Of a stretch of DNA of 64,000 bases, positions 55,676-64,000 are shown one piece after another. A program made the position numbers and the translations under genes. Numbering within the stretch: position 1 is the stretch's first letter; each line of letters starts with the position of its first letter. The stretch is from Cyclaneusma minus. Lineage: Eukaryota; Ascomycota; Leotiomycetes; Marthamycetales; Marthamycetaceae. The DNA is taken from the NCBI GenBank assembly GCA_037179335.1, contig JAKZHN010000009.1:186001-250000 (forward strand). Reading direction: 5' to 3'. Under the pieces are notes generated by a model. The model saw only the letters and a program-made list of their open reading frames with translations, was not told the DNA's origin and ran no database searches.

Positions 55676-58600
55676 TTATAGCTCTGCCATGATAAGAGCA
55701 AATTCGCTCATATCCGGCGGCGCCATAGACACCCTCACCTTTCCCTTGGAGTCGAAGAACGCCCCGCGATTATCAATTACCACGTCCCCACTAAGCTCCC
55801 TCGTCCTCCGCACCTCGTCATCACTCACTCCTGCATCATCCTTCGGGATCCATACACTCGGCTTTGTTTCCCTCAGAACTGGATGCATGAACGCCACGCT
55901 AATCAACATATCTCTTTCTTCGACGGTGAGGTCTTCGAGTTCATCGTTGTGCTGCATGATGATCTTCGAGATTGGATCGTCGAGCATTTGCGCTTCGATG
56001 TCCCTCCGGCGAGGGATGAGAGCGGAGATCAAGGGTTTTTCGTGACTGGTCTTTTCGTGATTCGTCTTCACGAAAAGAGCCTTCTTGCCGTGCCCCGTCT
56101 TTTCGTGACCCGCCTTTTCAGTATTACTCTTCGAAATTTTCCTCTCGAGGTGCTCGAGCCGCGCTTCGTCGAGAGGTCGATTGAGACGATCGAGAATACG
56201 CTGTGCAAATTCGGCATCGGCCTGTTGTTGCGCATGGCCGGAGCGGTGGGAGGAGGGACGCGACGCAAACGGTGGACGGACGGGTTCGTTGACGAGGGTA
56301 GGTGTCCCGGTAGGCCGTTTGTCGTCTTCTTGGGATATGGTAATACCGTCGAGTCCAAGTTTGTTGTTGACTTGGGAGACGGAGTTGCTTGTCTCGGCGG
56401 TGTTTGTGAAGTCGCGGTCGCCCATACTGCACCTCTTATGGAAGTCATCGAGGAGAGCATTGGACTGGGCTTCTAGTTGAATGGGCGCATATTTGAATAG
56501 AGGCCAAAGATGCGTCATGAGCCAATACTGGTAGAGAACCGTGAAAACAAGAACTACGGCCATGATAATACCTTGCGCAGCGCAAGCTACCTGCTGGTGG
56601 TCATCTCGAACAAGGAGGAATAACCCAATGAGGGAAACTTCCAAGAAGTAGAGGCCTGTGAATAATTGTTGGATGGCGTGTGGGAAGAATAGACCGCCTC
56701 CGTCGACAAGGCCTGTTCGTACGCAATAAAGGAGGTTATTTTTGATCACACACCAGAAGAGACTGAAGGTGATGAGCATAAACAGTAACATGAGAGGCGC
56801 AATGACGGAGTAAACGAGACCTTATTTTTGTTAGTACGACATGATCTTGAAGAAGTGACAGAACACATACCGATGACGGCAAAAGTCGTGTACCAAGGAA
56901 TATTGCTGCCAATGCGAGTCATGTTGGTCGAGCTCAGTTTTTGAAAGACGGAGTCGGGCGTGTTAGCGTGGCCGAAGACGTAGAAGTTAAGTAGCCGAAT
57001 AGTCTGTAGGATCGAGCTTGCACTCAAGGACAGTGCCTGCACAATCAAGAAGGAGAAGTAGTAATTGGCGGCTGTAGGTAGATTCGTAGCCAAAATATTT
57101 GGCACTGATGTTGGATTGTTCAGGATGTCGTCAACGATGCTCGTAAGACCAGACGAGATTGTGGGTATGAGGAAAAGTTCGAAAACGAGGAAGACAAAGT
57201 ACCACGTTTGAAGGCGAAGCTCGCCTTCTGTGCCGGTCACTGAGCCTCTCATTTTGTTCGTCAACATACGAATGAGGATCGGAAGCGGCCCGCTGAGTAC
57301 CACGATTGTAATAAAAGGTGGAAGGGTACCCTGGACAAAGGATAAGAGCCATTTTGGTATCGATCCGATCCATATGAGCCACGATGTTGAATCCGACAAA
57401 GTTGAGATTTTGGAGAGGACGCCAGTGGAGACCGAGATCATACCATAAGCAAACAGCAGGAGGCCGAAGAACAGGAAAAACAGGGCCAATCTAACGTAGT
57501 GGGAACGCCAGGAATGATTCAACGCAGGCCAATTGATATCGCCCGGTGAGATCTCGATCGTACGCCTCCTCATTCGATTGGGATCGAGGCTGGCAATCGA
57601 CTGACAAGCAAGATGTGCTGCTTTTTGGGAGGTGAATTGGACAAAGGCCGACCTGTTTAAGGGATAGGCGCCTGGTGTTTTGGCATCCATCTCAATTTCC
57701 CTGTTCAATCGAGCTAGTTCTCTTCGGCAGTAGTAAATGGTGTCGACTTTGGCTTTGAAGAAACGGCCGATGAGTGGGATTTTGGCAACGAAAGCGTCCC
57801 CTTCTTGCGAGACCCTCATAGTCTCTCGTTCTTTCGGCTTGATAAACTTGGTCCACAGAGCTTTGGTTTCAATATCATACTCCAAATCACGTTGGCAAGA
57901 TTCCGGAGTAGCGGGGCCCATTTCGGGACGCGGGATTGAAGATCCTCCCTCTTCAGCCTGGGCCTCGAGAGCCTCTTTCGACTTTGCTTTGCGACTCCTT
58001 TTCGCAATGACTCGCAGGAGATCGGTTTCGGCTTCTTCTAGACGATCCTCGTAATCCTTCCGGAGTTCGTCTTTGTCCACAAGGGGGGAGAAATCTCTGT
58101 TGAGCCAAATTCGACGAATGCCTCCCGGGAAATCGCCATAATACGCCGCAAGCGCCTCTTCAGAACAGAGGTCTTTCGGAATATCTTGGATAAGAACGGT
58201 GGTAGCGGAGGCTTTCAGTCTGTGGCTCACGCTGCTCAAATACTTTTGTCGTTTGGCAATGTAGTGAAGAAGCTCCTGGTAAAACATGAAGCAGGCCCAG
58301 ACAACGACGCCCACGCCGAAGAACAGATGCGCCCAGTATCGGTTGGTGTTCGCGGGTGAGACATTAGACCATGCCAGCCTATCCAGTCCTGTGACGTTAT
58401 ATTGCGTACCGGCGATGAAGTTGCTGTTCTTGCCGCCCTTGATGTTCAGGGGTATCAAGATGGGCATGATGAGAATGGCCATCGGCGTGAAAATCTTCAA
58501 GCACATGCTGAGGTATCTGAGAAAGAAGTACGCGTCCATGCCTGCCTTCTCCAGAAGGGTGGGATCTTCAGGGATCTTCCAGACGGTCCAGACCCATTTG

Positions 58601-58854
58601 AAGGGATTGGGGTTGGGAGGTTTGATTCTCGACTTCACCGGCACCAAGAAAGATCTTGGCTGATAGATTCGTTTGGCCCATAGGTAGTTTCTGACGAGAA
58701 GGAATATACCGAATTGCACTGCAAAGAGGATGAAACCAGCGGCTAGAGAGATGAGAAAGGTCTGCACTGTTGTTCCTGACTTGCCCTGGGCCGACCCGAC
58801 TGCTCCATTCACGGTTGAGTTCAAGAAACTTCCAATGCCACTGATTCCTGACAT
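55676..58854 (-). CDS. csc1: Calcium-permeable stress-gated cation channel Csc1-like (DUF221/TMEM63), 1042 aa
   Basis: Exon 1 (58854-56871) and exon 2 (56820-55676) join in phase across a 50-bp intron to 1042 aa. The start MSGISGIGSFLNSTVNG is followed by a first helix (FLISLAAGFILFAVQFGIFLLV). Two more N-terminal helices lead to a large cytosolic domain containing TTVLIQDIPKDL. A seven-helix C-terminal pore region follows (LALFFLFFGLLLFAYG, FVFLVFELFLIPTISSGL, LVYSVIAPLMLLFMLITFSLFW). The acidic/basic C-terminal tail of about 250 residues contains short repeats of K-T-[GNS]-H-[EG]-K. OSCA/TMEM63 proteins are mechanically or osmotically gated cation channels of the plasma membrane, related to yeast Csc1 and Rsn1. 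Full length; nothing appears broken. Confidence 0.9.
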
Positions 58855-61091
58855 TTTGGCGGCTCGAGGAGTGCTATGACATGTTGCTGCGCGTCGGGGG
58901 TGCTGATAGATACGCAGACCAGGGGTCGCGGGCGGAGAAAGGAGTCGACGAGGGTGAGGCCGGAAGTCGTCGGAGGTGGGAGTCGAATGTGACGAAGTTG
59001 AGAGTTGTAGATGCCAGCTGGTACTGGATAACAGGGAAGGAGTGCGCAGTCTTGATGAGTCGTTTTAGGTTGTTTGAGGTTTGTGTCAAGCTGGCGTTCA
59101 ATGTTGTTGTCGGAGATTGCCCAAGACGGTAGGTTCGCGAAAGTGCCCGCTATGACGTCAAAATTGGGATGTGCACGGGCACGGATGTGCGACCTTGGCG
59201 CCGGATTAGCGTTGTTCCGGCTCCGTCGAGTCGTGATTAGGAGAGAGAAGCTCTCCTCATTTCCTGAAGCTATTCAGACTTCCCACACTACATGTAGCGT
59301 CACACGCCACCCCCTAACGCGGTGCAACCGCCTGAGGCACTCACTCACGTGACCGTTCAGGGGTAGAAATCACGGGCTTGTCTGTCTGAGCAATTATTCT
59401 AATATTTTCTTTTCTGGAACTACAAGCCACCATCCTCCCACCAAACACCACACTTCAAAAGCCGAAAAACAGAGTTTCGTCACACATCGACATCCATCCC
59501 GCCTGCGGTCTACCACACTTAACCCCATCGATCACCAAAAAAAATCGCCATATTCGCCATATTCGTCAAACCCACTAGCTCACCAAAAGCTAAAACCATC
59601 CCAGCGTCAAATTTACACATCCGTAACGCGCCTCAAGCCCCCCACACCCCTCACACACCACCATCTCTACGCTACTCTACATTGACTTTTCGGGACGAGG
59701 CGGTGTGGCAGAACCTTAAATCCAACTCTTAACATTGATCGCCAAAGACCCCTGCCCCAAATATACTTTGAGATAATGCGCTAAAGGTACATATTTCTTG
59801 TGCTACTAATGCAGACTCTAATGCAGGTTCTCCGAGTCTAGGGATCGTCACAAATGCGGTGACGGTTGAGGCTATCCAGAGGCTGCTATTCTGAGGTACA
59901 AGATGGTTGCTTTAAGTACTAATGCAGGTCTTTTGTGAACGTCACGAGAGCGGTGAATGCCTGAGGCTATTCAGAGGCTGCTATTCCGAGGTACAAAGTA
60001 CCTTAGTTGCTTGGAAACTAATGCTGGGCACTGATGTGCCTACATGTACTTAGTAGATATGTCATAGACCGAGTTTTTTGGGGATTTTGTGTTCAGGGGG
60101 GAAGCGTGAGATTTTGGTCAGATGATGGGGGGTTGAAACGGGCCGGTTTTTGGATTTGGATTTTTGGATGCGGATGTTGAGAACTAGAGGTGAGAGAGTG
60201 GTTGGGCTGCGAGTAATGTGCAGATGCTGTTCCGTTGACGAGTTGGCAGAGTTGATGGTTTGGATGATCATATGATGGAGGCTGAAATGACCATCTTCAA
60301 GGGACCCAGAAGGCTCGAACTGCAGTGGTTGGGCAGCGAGTACCTAGCAAGCCTTGTATTCTCCAAATGGATGCTTTTTCCTCTTGGTTTGTCGAACAGG
60401 GTACATGGAAAATCATAAGATGGAGACTAAAAGTGCGGTTCTCGGTGGGATCAAGAGGTGCAAGTGGTAGAACAGCGAGTAACATGCATGGTGTTGACGA
60501 TTTGAGTCTTTGATTCAGTTTGCGTCTCGGGCTATCTAGATTTACATCGCCACATGGGGCCCATCACCCTTTCCTCATCTCCAGCCCTCCTGGCACCCCT
60601 TCTGTCTGAAGAATATCCAGATCCCAATAGCCCTCATCTGCATCGCAGACCTAGCTGCAGGGACAGCTTGATGTATCCCCAGCAAAACAGCCAACGCACA
60701 CATAACATCTAAATCTTTGCTTGATCATCTCATCAACCTTGGTATCATTTGTCCATAAAATAGGCAAGCTTCCAAACGCCTCGCAAATGCAAAAATCCCT
60801 GCCGCGTGTACCGAAGAACCGAATTCGAATTCCCTAAGGCCAAGGAGGCGCATATTACAAGAATGGAGTAGGTGGGAGCGAATGGAATGGCGATGAATAG
60901 TAAAAAAGAGTCGCTCGCTGGGTGGAACGCCGTGTGTTCGTCTGAGTGTGGTTCATGAACAGAGCGCAAAATAGGAGAAGTGGTGTGTATCATAGTGTGT
61001 GTGCTGACATCCATCCGGTGGCTGTCAAATCGTGCGAGTGTTTCGTCATTGTAGCGACTGTCGCGAAGAATTCGTAGCAATGGCCACTCTT
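58855..61091. other. Long intergenic region between CSC1 and the Ser/Thr-rich membrane protein gene
   Basis: No supported gene in 2.2 kb. A CA-rich, AT-poor stretch at 59400-59700 looks like leader or spacer. Local duplications lie at 59803-60030, and three loosely similar segments (GTTGGGCTGCGAGTA, GTTGGGCAGCGAGTA, GTAGAACAGCGAGTA) lie near 60200, 60327 and 60465. Confidence 0.45.
59803..60030. repeat. Tandem duplication of about 105 bp
   Basis: CTACTAATGCAG ... GAGGCTATCCAGAGGCTGCT ... GAGGTACAA at 59803-59900 is repeated with changes at about 59915-59997 (GTACTAATGCAG ... GAGGCTATTCAGAGGCTGCT ... GAGGTACAA). A third partial copy (AACTAATGCTGGGC) starts at about 60015. Confidence 0.75.
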
Positions 61092-62279
61092 TCAAACAAA
61101 TCCTCCTCCTCGACCTCCCATTCCTCTTATTCGAGCAGAAGGCGGCGGACTCAATCCACCCATTTGGAAATCCCAGTCATCGTTGGCATTGAGCGCTGGA
61201 TCAGTAGCGCTCCAATTCCTGCTGTGCACAACAGGCTGCGAATTCCGTGTCATGTCGGGGAATGCGGTTGGAGCTATCGAGTCTTCGGGGTCGTACCAGG
61301 TCGAGTAAGAGCGTTCGTGGGCTGAATGGCTGATACTCAGACTCGATGCTCGGCTCTTAGTCAGGGGACCTCGACTCTTGGCACGTGGTGTGTTGAAGAG
61401 TTGAGACTGTGACGAGGAGCGGGATTTGTGGAGGCGGGAGCTATTTTTCAATGTTGGCGAGGAGGAAATATATGGTTCATCGCCCGGAATCGTTTCGTCC
61501 GTAAGGCCGAAGCGGGAATTTGGTGCTCGAGCTACGACGGCCGGTGGGGACATCTGCTCGAGAGATTTCTTGGGTGTTATTGGTGATGCGGCGGTGGTGG
61601 CTGCGGACCATGTCCAGCTTGGTGAGCGGGTCACTTGGATTTGTGATGGACGGGACTTGGTTATGACTCCTGATTTTTCGATGTCGCCGTGTTGGATGGG
61701 TAAATGGAAGTCGCTGCTGCCTTCGGATGCGAACCGGGTGTGGGCTGTAATGACTGAGTGTTTGCCGCGCCATGTGGCGATCTCGGCGTCGTCGATGGGG
61801 GTGTGGCCTCGTGCTGGGTGACTGGAGAAGGGAGAGCGGCCGCGGCGGTAGCGGTATATGCATAGGGAGGCGAGGGCAAGTAGTGCCACGACTACTACTG
61901 GGATCACAGTTGCGAGTACGATCACCCAGGTATGGCTCAAATGACTGGAATTGGTCGATGAGGTTGCGGTAGAAGAAGGCGAGGAGAGTGTCGTGGAGGC
62001 GGATGTAGGTATTGATGAAGAGGAAGCCTCAATTGAGGAGGTTGATGAACTTCGCAGGGAGGTCACGAAGGATGATGTGGCATGGGCGGAAGATGTCACA
62101 GAAGACCTAGTGGAGTGGATGGAAGTAGATAGGGTAGAGCTGGTAGGGCTTGGTCGTGGTGAAGGTTGGGGTTGTGGATTCGAGCCGGGCCCTCCTGGAC
62201 TTGCAGGCGGTGGGTTCTGGGCCGAAACTGTGGTGGACACACATAGCAAAAGAGCTATGGCAGATATCGAAGTTCGCAT
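61092..62279 (-). CDS. Ser/Thr-rich single-pass membrane protein (395 aa), Wsc/Mid2-like architecture
   Basis: Single exon. The start MRTSISAIALLLCVSTTVSA is a clear signal peptide with likely cleavage after Ala20. A Pro-rich patch and about 75 residues of Ser/Thr repeats follow, which would be heavily O-mannosylated. One transmembrane helix (WVIVLATVIPVVVVALLALA, about residues 118-137) is followed by CIYRYRRGR. The cytosolic tail of about 250 residues is Ser-rich with many potential phosphorylation sites (KSRPSQIQVTRSPSW, SRAKSRG-type) and ends GGRGGGFV. The layout matches fungal cell-wall-stress sensors (Mid2/Wsc), but no WSC cysteine domain is present, so this is an inference from architecture only. 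Confidence 0.7.
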   Translation of the reverse strand: MRTSISAIALLLCVSTTVSAQNPPPASPGGPGSNPQPQPSPRPSPTSSTLSTSIHSTRSSVTSSAHATSSFVTSLRSSSTSSIEASSSSIPTSASTTLSSPSSTATSSTNSSHLSHTWVIVLATVIPVVVVALLALASLCIYRYRRGRSPFSSHPARGHTPIDDAEIATWRGKHSVITAHTRFASEGSSDFHLPIQHGDIEKSGVITKSRPSQIQVTRSPSWTWSAATTAASPITPKKSLEQMSPPAVVARAPNSRFGLTDETIPGDEPYISSSPTLKNSSRLHKSRSSSQSQLFNTPRAKSRGPLTKSRASSLSISHSAHERSYSTWYDPEDSIAPTAFPDMTRNSQPVVHSRNWSATDPALNANDDWDFQMGGLSPPPSARIRGMGGRGGGFV

Positions 62280-63400
62280 TTTGAATTCCTGGTCCTGGTC
62301 CTCTTTTTTTCCTTCTTGATATCCCGAATAGTCTGACTAGTCGAGAGATGATAAGGCACGTCGTTAACGACAAAGCATGTTCACGCTCGCTGGTATGTGT
62401 TCGGATACTCGAGTCGATGATAGCCAAACTTGATGAGTTGCAGTCTTGTCGAATAGTCGGTTCGATATCGTTGATGAAATGGAGTAGTGACAGATTCTTC
62501 GTGTGTGAAACGTCCAATACTTTCGAAGACAAAGGACGGTCGAGAAGGTCGATCAACGAGAGGCGTGAATTCGGATATTCGAAAGATAACGACGGTCACG
62601 GAAGCGGCACTTAATAAGGACGGCGTTCTCGAATACCCCTCCAGGTTTTTGAAACTCAGTCGGCGACGCTGTCGTCGATCGGTTCCTTAGGCCAACGACC
62701 TAGTAGACGTAGTGTGAACGAACGGCGAGGACGAGAGGGTTCAATAATATAAAACAGACTACTTACGAACTACACTAGTCGACTTACCTTCGGCAGAGGC
62801 GGTAGGCCGGGGCCAGCAGACCCACATTGGATTTGTGCATGGGTGGCTGTCACGCAGGGGTAGGGACATGGGGGGGCCCGCCTGGATGTCGTGGAGACGA
62901 TAACAAAGTAGCGCCATGCACCCACGATGAGCAATATGCTGGTCGATATTCGAGCCATGCCGGATGGGGAGCGTCAAGTGTGGAACACGCTGAGCTGGTG
63001 ACATCGAGAAGCACGGCTCGTGGTGAAGACCGTGGTGTGAACTCGTGGGTTTTGGCTGTGGGAATTGAAGGCTGCGGACCAAGAGGGTGTGTAAGAGGTC
63101 GACTAAGACGTCCCAGCTGGTGGTAAGTTGGGGAAAAGTGTAGGATAAAGTTCTTTGCAACACAGATCCTGTACACCCTCATCTTCGACACCACGAGCGA
63201 GACCAAGTCCATCAAGCTGATCAATAATTCTGGACCTCGCACCTCAGTAGTTCAAAGACGGTGGTATCAAATCTGCATCGTTCTGCAGCGTTGGAGATCA
63301 AACTTGGCGTGGGCCGTGCTGACACAACCAAGTCTCCGTTCGAGGCCGCTAAACCCAATCCGCCAATTCCCATTCTTGTCATTTTACGGTCATCCTCGCG
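62280..63400. other. Region without a confident gene
   Basis: It contains the upstream region of the Ser/Thr-rich protein gene. Both strands of 63130-63330 show stretches that could be coding (plus strand: KFFATQILYTLIFDTTSETK), but I cannot assemble a gene with start, splice sites and stop. Confidence 0.35.
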
Positions 63401-64000
63401 ACCGACTTCTCTTACCACTGTCACTGACAGTCCGGAATATTGCAAACTCTCGTTAGTTGCCGCAACGCAACCGTCACGATGCTAAAGAGAGGGCATGAAT
63501 GGACTAACGGCCCTTCGACTTTCCTCTCGGCCGACGACCCAAAACCGCAAGCGAAGGACAAAATCACCTGCCTGGTAGGCTGGACGGAAATACATGTACC
63601 AATCGACGGTATTATGTGACGCCATGCATCGTCCGCCACCAGGCTCGCAAATGGAGACTTACTCGCAATCGCGTCGCCACGATCCAGGGCGTCATGCAGG
63701 TGTGAAGGAGCTGCAGCTGCATTATGCAGCCAAGAGGCCCTGGTCAAGTCACTCCTCTGGCCTCTCGTCGAACCATCGAGAGATGGGTTTGTCGGTGAGC
63801 ACGGCGCCAGGCTGAAAAGAGCTGCTCGTCCACTAGCCACAACCATCAGAGTCGCTACCAGGAGAGAAACGGTGTCCCAGACCTGCTGCGCTGGCATCGG
63901 CTCACAGCTTACTGCAGAGGACCACGGCAAGGTGAGCAGCCACCGAGCTGAGCATCACAAACACCGCCAACCTGATGCGCTGGTAGCAAGACGCCTTGGA
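63401..64000 (-). CDS. Possible partial gene for a membrane protein, entering from the right window edge
   Basis: On minus from 64000 one frame reads YQRIRLAVFVMLSSVAAHLA followed by VVLC, a plausible membrane helix, up to a GTAAGC donor at about 63907. A second stretch (GRAALFSLAPCSPTNPS) ends at a good GTAAGT donor near 63664. Whether these join into one protein is unclear. I do not recognise the family and give low confidence. Confidence 0.25.

Overview
The window looks like nuclear DNA of a filamentous ascomycete (Pezizomycotina). Genes carry several short introns of about 45-100 bp with fungal GTAAGT/GTATGT donors and CTAAC/CTGAC-type branch sites. Identifiable products are typical of filamentous fungi (Dpp5-type peptidase, Ssa-type Hsp70, Yme2, Emi1-like, Sld3, Csc1, a fungal rhodopsin-domain protein). 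A decayed Tc1/mariner element shows G-to-A type damage, as expected of RIP. The class cannot be fixed from sequence alone.

Layout. 1-5.5 kb: the edge of an acidic-protein gene, a duplicated fragment, a probably frameshifted GNAT-like/ankyrin gene and a mitochondrial-carrier-like gene. 6.1-8.4 kb: a three-exon dipeptidyl-peptidase 5 gene. 8.6-15.5 kb: no convincing protein gene, but an array of about a dozen diverged cassettes. Each has a TCACGTGA box between two outward-facing TATA boxes, repeating every 520-660 bp, with a Tc1-type MITE and a hAT-type MITE inserted. 15.7-28.5 kb: conserved genes (dienelactone hydrolase, Hsp70, EMI1-like twin Cx9C protein, YME2) and a repeat-rich desert at 22-23.6 kb. 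28.9-39.9 kb: cytochrome P450, rhodopsin-domain membrane protein, nitroreductase and FAD monooxygenase, a neighbourhood of accessory-metabolism type with no backbone synthase in view. 40.0-41.3 kb: the Tc1/mariner element. 41.3-51.6 kb: a second, more diverged array of the same CACGTG/TATA cassettes. It is interrupted by an assembly gap (355 N with G and C homopolymers) and by a broken alpha/beta hydrolase gene containing a 59-bp internal inversion. 52-62.3 kb: SLD3, a minisatellite, a CSC1-type cation channel gene and a Ser/Thr-rich single-pass membrane protein. 62.3-64 kb: no confident gene.

The most unusual content is the pair of cassette arrays. They resemble tandemly amplified bidirectional promoters with convergent transcribed blocks between them. 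The blocks share sequence (for example CTGCTGTCGAA and CTACTGTCATT) but keep no common reading frame, so a non-coding or small-RNA role, or decay of an old repeat family, fits better than a protein family. This rests on reading the sequence only; no search or expression data were available.

Exon boundaries were chosen by eye from splice signals, reading-frame continuity and family expectation. Those marked with phase checks add up to intact frames.
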